From positions 1 to 32,908 of IMG/VR virus record IMGVR_UViG_3300031601_000011: a stretch of DNA of 32,908 nucleotides, one strand, 5' to 3'. The stretch's first letter is position 1. Each line of letters begins with the position of its first letter. The notes beneath the pieces were generated by a model, which made no database searches, had not been told where the DNA came from, and saw only the letters and a list, made by a program, of their open reading frames with translations. A program made the translations under genes and the position numbers. This stretch comes from a virus. Shown here in pieces: positions 16,580 through 22,389 of the stretch.

Positions 16580-16611
16580 ATTGACTTTGTCCTTTTTTTA
16601 CTGTAACTTTG
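16580..16611 (+). promoter_or_regulatory. Promoter driving the non-coding structured region
   Basis: ATTG at 16580-16583, then exactly 20 bases, then TAACTTTG at 16604-16611. This is a very good match to the Bacteroidetes promoter (-33 TTTG, -7 TAnnTTTG). The same TTG-N20 spacing occurs before 22935. No gene follows for 780 bases, so the transcript should be a non-coding RNA or a very long leader for 17393. Confidence 0.6.
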
Positions 16612-16614
16612 GCC

Positions 16615-17310
16615 TGAGCAGGAAGAAGGTACTTATGAGCATTAACATTTGATTCTTTAGCATCGCGACAAGAAGAATCACAAGTGGTTATCGAAACACT
16701 TGATTCAACTAAACTTACTTCCCTCAATCGACAGCCTCCGTATCAGGGCACCCCTTTTGTAAAAAATTTCACAAACGAGTATTCTATTTACAGAGGTAAT
16801 AGTTACCCATCGTTACGCGATAGGTAGCGTATTTACAGCGTGTTCTAGCGCATGCATTTTGGTTGACAAAGCATTCTGTTGACGCGCTTTTTCTAGTGCG
16901 TTACATCCAAGAAAATCATTGAGTAATATTCAGGACGGGGATTATGTATATATGTACACGCCCGCACAAGGAAACCGAAACGGATCTCCAGACCCCACGG
17001 GGGCATTAACGCGCGCTAATTCTTCCAGAATTCTGGCGTTTTACGTCGTCGTCACGGGCTCTCCCTTCGGGAGGGTCTTGGTCAGCGGTACCCCACAGCC
17101 AAACCAGTTCAGCATCCCCCTTGAAAAGGGGGCGGGAACAATCACCCCCCGAAACCTAGGCACATCATACAGGCCATGTGTTAACCCTTACCAAGGGTGG
17201 CGCATACATACAGGCCGTGGTTATCATCGTGCACTCGTTGCTACGTAGTAGCCGATTCTATTTCCGAGGCCAATCAGAGGAGCCTTGCACGTACTTCGTG
17301 CGCATAATGT
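16615..17310 (+). ncRNA. Candidate large structured RNA (or structured replication region)
   Basis: About 700 bases without a convincing gene, more GC-rich than the flanks and packed with inverted repeats. Seen directly: TGATTCTT/AAGAATCA at 16650-16657 and 16673-16680; CAAGTG/CACTTG at 16681-16702; an 11-position stem at 16802-16828 with one mismatch and one G-T pair; a perfect 12-base palindrome at 17025-17036; CTCCC-TTC-GGGAG at 17061-17073; a 7-pair CCCCCTT/AAGGGGG at 17116-17132; ACCCTT/AAGGGT at 17184-17198, flanked by two copies of CATACAGGCC (17166 and 17207); GCTAC/GTAGC at 17240-17252; GCACG/CGTGC at 17287-17301. The promoter at 16580-16611 points into it. Size and style resemble the large phage RNAs ROOL and GOLLD, but no sequence match is claimed. 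An origin region is the alternative. Confidence 0.45.
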
Positions 17311-17322
17311 ACGCTCCAAGTA

Positions 17323-17369
17323 TTAACTTTTCATTAACACTTTTCCGGGAAATGTCACCATAGATTTGC
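17323..17369 (+). promoter_or_regulatory. 47-base promoter-like repeat, copy 1
   Basis: First of three copies that align without gaps (others at 18808 and 19825). Two TTAAC boxes 11 bases apart (TTAACTTTTCATTAAC) are followed after about 12 bases by AAATGTCACC and then TAGATTTG, a perfect TAnnTTTG -7 box. It lies 24 bases before the start of the 126-residue gene at 17393. Probably an early phage promoter with an activator or altered -33 element. Confidence 0.65.
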
Positions 17370-17392
17370 ATCGAACCAAAACGAAAACGACG

Positions 17393-17773
17393 ATGAGTCA
17401 ACACAACACAACCCCCGTGAAACTGCTGAAAGCAGTGCAAAACAAGATCGATAAGGCTTTAGCCTTGATTGAAATGGCTAAGGAGTACGATGTCGATACA
17501 CCTTCAACGTATGATGGGAGCACGATGGAATCGTACATAGATATCACAGATATCAGGGTAAAGGGCAAATATGTTTATATCGAAGAAGCAGAGCATGGTA
17601 TCCATGCATATGGCTTTGCCAAGCGCTACAATACGAATAAGGTAGGTGATTGGGATGCAGATGGATTGGCAGATTGTAAGTATCATTTGAACCTTATATG
17701 TAGAACATATAGAAAAGCGATCAAGGCCAACTTTAAGGCACGGAATTACTACCCTACTAATGTAACACTTTAA
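17393..17773 (+). CDS. Unrecognised early protein
   Basis: 126 residues from ATG 17393, the first start after promoter copy 1; an upstream in-frame start at 17366 would precede the transcription start. The N-terminal part is helical and lysine-rich (VKLLKAVQNKIDKALALIEMAKEYDV), the middle has a beta-like stretch (YIDITDIRVKGKYVYIEEAEHG). No family is recognised. It heads the rightward block of small early genes, whose products in phages typically interfere with host processes; that is inference from place. Confidence 0.72.
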   Translation: MSQHNTTPVKLLKAVQNKIDKALALIEMAKEYDVDTPSTYDGSTMESYIDITDIRVKGKYVYIEEAEHGIHAYGFAKRYNTNKVGDWDADGLADCKYHLNLICRTYRKAIKANFKARNYYPTNVTL

Positions 17774-17785
17774 ACTACGTTTATT

Positions 17786-17962
17786 ATGCGAATTTATTCA
17801 AACATTGACCAAGCGAACTTCCATGCATTCTACGAGTTCTTTCAGAACCGCAAACATGCAGTTGCATTAGACCTATTCCATAGGTTTTATCGTGACCTAG
17901 ACCATGAGCAGAAACATGTCGTAATGGCGTCCGTCGAAGCGGAAATGTTCAAGGGTATATAA
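17786..17962 (+). CDS. Small unrecognised protein (58 residues)
   Basis: ATG 17786 to TAA 17960-17962, 12 bases after the preceding gene. The product (MRIYSNIDQANFHAFYEFF, then FHRFYRDLDHEQKHVVMASVEAEMFKGI) is helical and rich in His, Phe and Tyr. Codon phase is clean across the gap and it fills the space between two genes, which is why it is listed. No family recognised. Confidence 0.6.
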   Translation: MRIYSNIDQANFHAFYEFFQNRKHAVALDLFHRFYRDLDHEQKHVVMASVEAEMFKGI

Positions 17963-17974
17963 ATCATTAACCAT

Positions 17975-17986
17975 CCCCTAAAGGGG
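17975..17986 (+). other. Intergenic hairpin CCCCTAAAGGGG
   Basis: A four-pair C/G stem with a TAAA loop, 12 bases after the stop of the 58-residue gene and 15 before the next start. A second copy with the outer pair changed from C-G to A-T is at 18777. There is no T-run, so it is more likely an RNA stability or processing signal than a terminator. Confidence 0.45.
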
Positions 17987-18001
17987 AGCAAATCAAATTC
18001 T

Positions 18002-18349
18002 ATGAAAAGTTCAGTTAATTTTTACGATTTCAGCAATGCACTTAGTGGCCACTTCAGTTATGACGCTATGTTAGCGCTATTTGATTACTACGAGGAAATG
18101 GAGGAGGACATGGGGCAGGAGATTGCCTTCGATCCCGTAGCAATACGCTGTGACTGGTCGGAGTACGTAAGCCTAAAGGCCGTGCAGGACGATTACCCAA
18201 GCATAGGCATTGAGAGCGTGGAGGACATCATGGACTACGGAAGCGTAGTTGTTTTGCCAAACGATAACTGGAGAGACTTCCTTAAGGAATTCCCGCAGTA
18301 TTACGGCGAAGACTTTTGCAGTGCCGGTCTACTGGTCACCCAGTTCTAA
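18002..18349 (+). CDS. Acidic phage protein, ALFDYxEExEED family
   Basis: 115 residues. FSYDAMLALFDYYEEMEEDMGQEIAFDPVAIRCDWSEY is a pattern I recognise from a widespread, uncharacterised family of small phage and plasmid proteins (A-L-F-(D/E)-Y-x-E-E-x-E-E-D-x-G-x-x-I-x-F-D-P-x-A-I-x-C). It is strongly acidic and ends GLLVTQF. High acidity in an early gene raises the possibility of a DNA-mimic anti-defence protein, but there is no direct evidence. Confidence 0.75.
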   Translation: MKSSVNFYDFSNALSGHFSYDAMLALFDYYEEMEEDMGQEIAFDPVAIRCDWSEYVSLKAVQDDYPSIGIESVEDIMDYGSVVVLPNDNWRDFLKEFPQYYGEDFCSAGLLVTQF

Positions 18350-18361
18350 GCAAGGGCATAA

Positions 18362-18412
18362 GGGTATAGCATGGAGCGCCGAAAGGTGAAGGATCGTTAC
18401 CTTCTATATCCC
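18362..18412 (+). ncRNA. Intergenic RNA element, short relative of the covarying family
   Basis: GGGTATA at 18362-18368 pairs with TATA-t-CCC at 18405-18412. Inside is a hairpin GAAGG-atcgtta-CCTTC (18388-18404) with a seven-base loop, placed directly against the closing stem as in the elements at 19722 and 21067. CGAAAGGT is shared with the 19722 copy. It starts 12 bases after a stop codon and ends 20 bases before the ATG at 18433, followed by CCCTAATTT as in the 21067 copy. Confidence 0.5.
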
Positions 18413-18432
18413 CTAATTTAAAACCAGTTTCT

Positions 18433-18618
18433 ATGAAAAAAGGTGTTAAGGTAGCATGGCAGTACATGCTCAAAGGCGAACTTGTAACGGGTTCGATGCA
18501 GGTCAGCGAAGGCGCTGATGGTGTAGGTCATGTCGTGGTCAGAGACTGCGAAGGCGATCCGATCAACGGGTCTTGTGAGTATTCAGCCCTTGACGAGGGT
18601 ATTCTTGGGGAGTTGTGA
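18433..18618 (+). CDS. Small unrecognised protein (61 residues)
   Basis: MKKGVKVAWQYMLKGELVTG followed by a beta-type segment GVGHVVVRDCEGDPINGSCEYSALDEG. No signal peptide or membrane segment. It follows the structured element at 18362 by 20 bases and its TGA overlaps the GTG start of the next gene (GTGA), so the two are probably translated together. No family recognised. Confidence 0.62.
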   Translation: MKKGVKVAWQYMLKGELVTGSMQVSEGADGVGHVVVRDCEGDPINGSCEYSALDEGILGEL

Positions 18619-18773
18619 CCGAGTTGGAAAGACTCAAAAAGGCGCATTGCATTATGCGATCTGAGGCCATGCATAACGAGGATGAGCGGCGCTGCGCTAT
18701 GGCGCTGCTTATCCAAGTGCATAGCAAGTACGGCACAACAAGCGTAGTAGCGATACGAGAGATTCTAAGGTAA
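18615..18773 (+). CDS. Small unrecognised protein (52 residues, GTG start)
   Basis: Begins at GTG 18615, overlapping the previous stop by four bases, and ends at TAA 18771. The product is a basic helical protein (LERLKKAHCIMRSEAMHNED, then ALLIQVHSKYGTTSVVAIREILR). The overlap and the fitting length of the gap support it as real; no family recognised. Confidence 0.55.
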   Translation: MTELERLKKAHCIMRSEAMHNEDERRCAMALLIQVHSKYGTTSVVAIREILR

Positions 18774-18774
18774 G

Positions 18775-18788
18775 TACCCTAAAGGGTA
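18775..18788 (+). other. Intergenic hairpin TACCCTAAAGGGTA
   Basis: Five-pair stem with a TAAA loop directly after the stop at 18773. Compared with 17975-17986 the outer C-G pair is A-T, a compensatory change. Followed by AT-rich sequence and promoter copy 2, so it may mark the end of the preceding transcript. Confidence 0.45.
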
Positions 18789-18807
18789 ATAAATTAATTT
18801 AACGGCT

Positions 18808-18854
18808 TTAACATTTCATTAACGCAATACTTGGAAATATCGCCATTTATTTGC
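18808..18854 (+). promoter_or_regulatory. 47-base promoter-like repeat, copy 2
   Basis: TTAACATTTCATTAACGC, then GGAAATATCGCC and ATTTATTTGC at the same spacing as copies 1 and 3. The TTTG of the -7 box is kept but the TA is TT here. The downstream gene starts at 18887, 33 bases on. Confidence 0.65.
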
Positions 18855-18886
18855 ACCAACAATATGAATTAATAAACGAATAGATT

Positions 18887-19144
18887 ATGAATGCAAGACA
18901 ATTGATTGATGGGCTTACCCATATAGCAAAGGACAATGGAGTTAATTTAGAAAACTTACAAGTAAACTATAGGTATGATTTTGATTCAGATGTAGTTGAA
19001 AATGCTAGTTTTTTATTTTCTATTGGATTATCAGGAAAAACGGACTTACATAAAGTAGACTTTGTCTTTAAAGATTTGTTTGATGAAGTGAATAATAACA
19101 GGCTAGAGAGCGTAGTCTTAACAACCCTATCCGATGAAAACTAA
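18887..19144 (+). CDS. Unrecognised early protein (85 residues)
   Basis: MNARQLIDGLTHIAKDNGVN, then a beta-rich centre and a helix (LFDEVNNNRLESVVLTTL). The 5' half is noticeably more AT-rich than its neighbours. It is the first gene after promoter copy 2 and its end overlaps the next gene by 11 bases. No family recognised. Confidence 0.66.
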   Translation: MNARQLIDGLTHIAKDNGVNLENLQVNYRYDFDSDVVENASFLFSIGLSGKTDLHKVDFVFKDLFDEVNNNRLESVVLTTLSDEN

Positions 19145-19523
19145 TTTCCTAAGCCTACACGAGATAGGCATGACCAAGGCAATGATCAGAAAACAGATCG
19201 ACAGATTCGTTGATGAGATCAGCGTGGATGACGAGAGGATGGAGCAGGTCATGGATGCGTTAACGCTGTTAAACCAGCACGAAGACAAGTACACGGCAAC
19301 GGAGGCGGAAAACCTGCTCTCATGGTACATAACGTCACACGATGAATGTGTTGATGAAAACCAAGAGGGTTTTACCGGGCTTGAAGTTTACAGAGTAAAG
19401 AAGAAGATCGAAGGATACGATAAGGCCATGGATGCTATAGAGTGCATTCGAGGCGAGTGGATGAGCGGAGTTCATGGGTATTCACTGGAGCATGATACGT
19501 ATGAATCTTCAGTGCGAATTTAA
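19134..19523 (+). CDS. Unrecognised early protein (129 residues)
   Basis: A mostly helical, acidic protein (AMIRKQIDRFVDEISVDDERMEQVMDALTLL), with two Trp residues and two Cys (SHDECVDE, AIECIRGEW). It starts inside the previous gene and is followed 11 bases later by a 54-residue gene. No family recognised. Confidence 0.7.
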   Translation: MKTNFLSLHEIGMTKAMIRKQIDRFVDEISVDDERMEQVMDALTLLNQHEDKYTATEAENLLSWYITSHDECVDENQEGFTGLEVYRVKKKIEGYDKAMDAIECIRGEWMSGVHGYSLEHDTYESSVRI

Positions 19524-19534
19524 ACGATAATTAT

Positions 19535-19699
19535 ATGGAACCGATACAGATTTGGAATGACTTTTTTAAGTGCCATCAAGATGAAAGGGCACATAACATG
19601 TTTGGTGTTTACTACTTCGAATGCAATGAGCACGAGCAGTTTATGGTACTGCATTCGGTAGATAACATGTATAGGCATTATATTGAGACGCAACATTAA
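19535..19699 (+). CDS. Small unrecognised protein (54 residues)
   Basis: ATG 19535 to TAA 19697. The product (MEPIQIWNDFFKCHQDERAH, then FGVYYFECNEHEQFMVLHSVD) is rich in aromatic residues and His, with two Cys. It fits exactly between the preceding stop and the RNA element at 19722. No family recognised. Confidence 0.6.
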   Translation: MEPIQIWNDFFKCHQDERAHNMFGVYYFECNEHEQFMVLHSVDNMYRHYIETQH

Positions 19700-19721
19700 G
19701 ATCATGTAAGGGCTATGTCCT

Positions 19722-19798
19722 AGGGCACCGTAACAAGGCGAAAGGTTTTGGTTTGGTTTACGCTGTTGTTCTTATAGATTCACGATCTATGGTGCCCT
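19722..19798 (+). ncRNA. Covarying intergenic RNA element, copy 1
   Basis: Closing stem AGGGCACC (19722-19729) with GGTGCCCT (19791-19798), eight perfect pairs. Immediately inside the 3' side is a hairpin ATAGA-ttcacga-TCTAT (19774-19790). The segment TTGGTTTGGTT (19748-19758) and the 39 bases after it align without gaps to 21067-21137, where both stems are kept by compensatory changes. It starts 22 bases after a stop codon and is followed by a short T-run (19811-19818) and promoter copy 3, so it could also act in termination. Confidence 0.65.
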
Positions 19799-19824
19799 CT
19801 AAAGAGAAAAGTTTTTTATTCGCT

Positions 19825-19871
19825 TTAACATTTCATTAACGCATTATCTAAAATTGTCGCCGTTTGTTTGT
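19825..19871 (+). promoter_or_regulatory. 47-base promoter-like repeat, copy 3
   Basis: TTAACATTTCATTAACGC followed by AAATTGTCGCC and GTTTGTTTG with the same spacing as copies 1 and 2; the TTAAC pair is identical to copy 2. The next gene starts 19 bases downstream at 19890. Confidence 0.65.
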
Positions 19872-19889
19872 GGCATAAATTATCGCTCT

Positions 19890-20597
19890 ATGAAAAATCG
19901 GATTGTTTGGAAAGAAGGTGAAAACATCTTCGTAGTACGTAAGGGGAAGACATCTAATGATAAGATATCAGATGGTAAGCCCTTAGTACAGACGTACACA
20001 TTTAGCGAAAAGCAATGGGTATTGGCGAGTACATCGAAAGGCTTTGGCATGAAGAAGTTTTTCGCATTAGATGGCAGTAACTGCTTAGATTGTCCGTACT
20101 CGGGAAACCAAGGTAAAGGCGGATGCTATACCCATAAGTTTAACCAGTACGTCGGCTTTTTGTCCATGCTCAGAAGTATAAGCATAGAAGACCTTACACC
20201 TTTGGATCGTGACAAACAACATGAGATCATAAAAATGTCATTCAATACATACGTAAGGTTTGGTACATATGGTGAACCATCGCTGTTGCCTATTTCATTG
20301 ATCAACGGCATATCATATGTTGCAGATGGATGGACTGGTTATACTCACCAATGGGAGAAAAAATGGGCTAATGAATATAACAAATGGTTTATGGCATCTA
20401 CTCATGATGCGAAGGAACAACGCAAAGCCCGTACGATTGGCTTTAGAAGTTTTATTGCTACAACAATAGGAACGGAGAAGGCCGTAAGTTGCCCTGCATC
20501 TAAAGAGATGGACTACAAAAGTAACTGCGCCAAATGTGGGCTATGTAGTGGCATGTTAGGCAAGGGAACGAAGGACATTAAGATTCTAGAACACTAA
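19890..20597 (+). CDS. GP88/DUF7227-like cysteine-rich phage protein
   Basis: 235 residues from ATG 19890, the first start after promoter copy 3. Two Cys groups frame the protein: SNCLDCPYSGNQGKGGCYTH near the N-terminus and VSCPASKEMDYKSNCAKCGLCSG near the C-terminus. Between them are RFGTYGEPSLLP and WTGYTHQWEKKW...WFMASTHDAKEQRKA, where Arg, Gly-Asp/Glu and YTH are the marks of the mycobacteriophage gp88-like/DUF7227 proteins. That family looks like a metal-binding, possibly radical-SAM-related barrel, but its reaction is unknown. Expression is likely early, from its own promoter. Confidence 0.75.
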   Translation: MKNRIVWKEGENIFVVRKGKTSNDKISDGKPLVQTYTFSEKQWVLASTSKGFGMKKFFALDGSNCLDCPYSGNQGKGGCYTHKFNQYVGFLSMLRSISIEDLTPLDRDKQHEIIKMSFNTYVRFGTYGEPSLLPISLINGISYVADGWTGYTHQWEKKWANEYNKWFMASTHDAKEQRKARTIGFRSFIATTIGTEKAVSCPASKEMDYKSNCAKCGLCSGMLGKGTKDIKILEH

Positions 20598-20640
20598 TTT
20601 AAACTAACATGGATGGTATTAACACTAAAATTTATAATTT

Positions 20641-20787
20641 ATGCTAAATCAAAACGACCCGTCATTTATGGCAGAGCAAAATGAATTCTATTCCGACAAG
20701 TGCGGGTATTGTATGGAGTACGTTGGTCATGACGACGAATGTACGAACACGTTCTGCGATGGATATGATATAGAAACAAATATTTAA
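20641..20787 (+). CDS. Small zinc-finger-like protein (48 residues)
   Basis: ATG 20641 to TAA 20785-20787. The product has DKCGYCMEYVGHDDECTNTFCDGYD: a CxxC, a His and two more Cys, spaced as in a small zinc-binding knuckle. The stop shares a base with the next start (TAATG). The 43-base gap before it holds nothing recognisable. Function unknown. Confidence 0.6.
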   Translation: MLNQNDPSFMAEQNEFYSDKCGYCMEYVGHDDECTNTFCDGYDIETNI

Positions 20788-21050
20788 TGCTTATGGATAC
20801 GAAAACTTATTGTGTTGCACACACATCAAACATGCAAGAAGACAATTACTTGTACGCTTTGGAATCAATGGAAGAAGCGCAGAAGGTGTTTAAAGGGGTG
20901 GTAACCCACATGAAGGAATACGCTACGGAAACATTAGAGGAGAGCGAAAAATCGTTTTATTGTGAAACGGACGAAACATACGAACGATGTACAATATTCG
21001 TAATCGAGAAGCGAAGCCGAGCGAACGGCGCAATGGGAATATCTATGTAG
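20787..21050 (+). CDS. Unrecognised early protein (87 residues)
   Basis: Starts MLMDTKTYCVAHTSN; ATG 20787 overlaps the previous stop by one base, and ATG 20793 is an alternative. The start context TTAATGCTTATGGA recurs at 21147 before another gene. The protein has a helical centre (EEAQKVFKGVVTHMKEYATETLEE) and a beta-type end. No family recognised. Confidence 0.66.
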   Translation: MLMDTKTYCVAHTSNMQEDNYLYALESMEEAQKVFKGVVTHMKEYATETLEESEKSFYCETDETYERCTIFVIEKRSRANGAMGISM

Positions 21051-21066
21051 GTACTCCTATGTACTT

Positions 21067-21137
21067 GGGGCATCATGTCAAGACAATTGGTTTGGTTCAT
21101 GTTGTTGACTCAGTAGGTTCGTGGCCTACGATGCCCC
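21067..21137 (+). ncRNA. Covarying intergenic RNA element, copy 2
   Basis: Closing stem GGGGCATC (21067-21074) with GATGCCCC (21130-21137), and an adjacent hairpin GTAGG-ttcgtgg-CCTAC (21113-21129). TTGGTTTGGTT at 21087-21097 is shared with copy 1. Against copy 1 the stems differ at four pairs (two A-T to G-C in the hairpin; A-T to G-C and C-G to T-A in the closing stem) and every change keeps pairing. It lies 16 bases after a stop codon and 13 before the start at 21150. Confidence 0.65.
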
Positions 21138-21149
21138 CTAATTTAATTA

Positions 21150-21419
21150 ATGCTTATGGAGGATACAAAGGTGTACGTTAAAAGCGTAAGGTATTTTGAA
21201 ACACGGAGAGGTTTAGGATACCAATGTAAAACCAATCACGGATTTGAGATTTGGAATGATGGAAGCGGGGGAAGTACCTACATAGATGGTGCGGGGGTAA
21301 TGCCTAACAGCATTGTATACGAGATGTTACGAAAGCAATTCCCCGATGCGGACTTACATAGTTACGATATTGAAGAAGCCTTAGAAGGTTTAATTAATGA
21401 ATATGAATCAGTTAAATAA
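21150..21419 (+). CDS. Unrecognised early protein (89 residues)
   Basis: Starts MLMEDTKVYVKSVRYFETRR (ATG 21150, alternative ATG 21156), directly after the RNA element. A beta-rich first half with GYQCKTNHGFEIWNDGSGGSTYIDGAG is followed by a helical end (EALEGLINEYE). No family recognised. The element just upstream may control its translation. Confidence 0.66.
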   Translation: MLMEDTKVYVKSVRYFETRRGLGYQCKTNHGFEIWNDGSGGSTYIDGAGVMPNSIVYEMLRKQFPDADLHSYDIEEALEGLINEYESVK

Positions 21420-21606
21420 AATGGATGACATTATGATGGACGAATTTGTTACCTTTTGCAAGGAGAGTTGTGAACAACACCCACATTTTAGCGAAACGAT
21501 CATGGACTATTTCGATTTAGCCATGGATGAGATGGAGCAAGGAGGATCTCAACAACACGAGATCGAACTTGCCGTTAATGATATACAAAGTGTATGTGGA
21601 TTATGA
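21397..21606 (+). CDS. Small acidic helical protein (69 residues)
   Basis: Overlaps the preceding gene by 23 bases (alternative start 21403). MDDIMMDEFVTFCKESCEQHPHFSETIMDYFDLAMDEMEQ is very acidic and helical, with two Cys. Its TGA overlaps the next ATG (ATGA). No family recognised. Confidence 0.6.
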   Translation: MNMNQLNKMDDIMMDEFVTFCKESCEQHPHFSETIMDYFDLAMDEMEQGGSQQHEIELAVNDIQSVCGL

Positions 21607-21812
21607 ACGAGCAATTAAGATTGATTAAAGAGATCACCTACAACGTACAGAATGCTTTAGACACTGCGGAATTGTTACACCATAGTTTTGAGGTACACAA
21701 ACTGCGTATTGCTATAGAGAAGTTAGCGCTGTTAGAAGTAGATGTGAAGACTGATGTAACTATTGTTGAATTATGCATGAGGGATTTATCCTATGCAGGA
21801 ATAGAAAAATAA
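21603..21812 (+). CDS. Small helical protein (69 residues)
   Basis: Start chosen at ATG 21603, which overlaps the previous stop by four bases (ATGA). NEQLRLIKEITYNVQNALDTAELLHHSFEVHKLRIAIEKLALLEVD is a likely helical hairpin or coiled coil. One of the CGCTGTT motifs lies within it (21727). No family recognised. Confidence 0.6.
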   Translation: MNEQLRLIKEITYNVQNALDTAELLHHSFEVHKLRIAIEKLALLEVDVKTDVTIVELCMRDLSYAGIEK

Positions 21813-21817
21813 TAACT

Positions 21818-21955
21818 ATGATTAATAAAGACTTTGAACCCAAACGTAAACCTTCTATGCTTGTGGAGGCTGTAGCGTGGTTCTTTTTATACGCACCAAT
21901 ATTCACTTTCTTCTATTGCATTGTGCAGGGGATTAAATACTTGACTGGATCATGA
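21818..21955 (+). CDS. Small membrane protein (45 residues)
   Basis: From ATG 21818, 5 bases after the previous stop. MINKDFEPKRKPSM is a basic, likely cytoplasmic N-terminus, followed by one transmembrane helix (VEAVAWFFLYAPIFTFFYCIVQGI). Position does not suggest lysis, so a host membrane target or superinfection function is possible. The stop overlaps the next start (ATGA). Confidence 0.6.
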   Translation: MINKDFEPKRKPSMLVEAVAWFFLYAPIFTFFYCIVQGIKYLTGS

Positions 21956-22137
21956 TACGTAAATACAGACACATAAGGAATACACAGAGGTTTATAGATA
22001 TGTTGTTTATAGATCAGATCAATCTCACTATAGTTGCCAGTCGATTCGGATGGTCAGATGAGATACAGAATGAACTAACTAATTCAGCGCTGTTGATTCG
22101 TAAGTATCAACGTAGGCTAAGATTAATACGTATGTAA
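21952..22137 (+). CDS. Small basic protein (61 residues)
   Basis: MIRKYRHIRNTQRFIDMLFI, then VASRFGWSDEIQNELTNSALLIRKYQRRLRLIRM. Basic and helical, with overlaps of four bases before it and one base (TAATG) after it. Small basic helical proteins in this position often bind nucleic acid; nothing more specific can be said. A CGCTGTT motif is at 22088. Confidence 0.6.
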   Translation: MIRKYRHIRNTQRFIDMLFIDQINLTIVASRFGWSDEIQNELTNSALLIRKYQRRLRLIRM

Positions 22138-22382
22138 TGGGGGAGTTTCAATTATACAAAAAGGTAGAGGGCATGAAGTATCCTCAAGAGGACTTGAATA
22201 TTGAGCGTCATTGGCAACACATGATAACTTATGCGCTTCGTAAATACCAAAGCCCTAGGGAGGCATCAAAGCATCTAGGTATTACAGCGAGGACTGTGTT
22301 TAGACTCATCAAGAGATACGATATTGATTGGAAAACACCAGACCTACAAGAACTTCCAGAGATAGAACTTTATGATCAATAA
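22137..22382 (+). CDS. Fis/NtrC-type helix-turn-helix protein
   Basis: 81 residues. ALRKYQSPREASKHLGITARTVFRLIKRYDID (about residues 32-63) is a C-terminal Fis-type HTH (HTH_8): A-x-x-x-x-G-x-T/S-x-R-T-(V/L)-x-R-x-(L/I)-K-(R/K)-Y. It is probably a small transcription regulator of the early genes. Start and stop overlap its neighbours in the TAATG style. Confidence 0.75.
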   Translation: MGEFQLYKKVEGMKYPQEDLNIERHWQHMITYALRKYQSPREASKHLGITARTVFRLIKRYDIDWKTPDLQELPEIELYDQ

Positions 22383-22389
22383 AAAACAT

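Noticed and set aside
16919-17248. A 109-codon frame starting at TTG in the structured region
   Set aside because: It starts at TTG with no promoter or overlap, passes through many hairpins and has no recognisable domain. Kept only as the alternative to the RNA reading; conserved amino acids in relatives would revive it.
16564-17392. tRNA or tmRNA genes
   Set aside because: No T-arm GTTCRANYC with matching acceptor stem was found here or elsewhere in the window.
17504-17686. Minus-strand frame opposite the gene at 17393, and similar short opposite frames throughout the early region
   Set aside because: No regulatory signals, no coupling to neighbours, and sequence composition of a shadow frame.
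18484-18505. GGGTTCGATGC as a possible T-arm
   Set aside because: It lies inside a coding frame with normal phase and has no partner stem for a tRNA.
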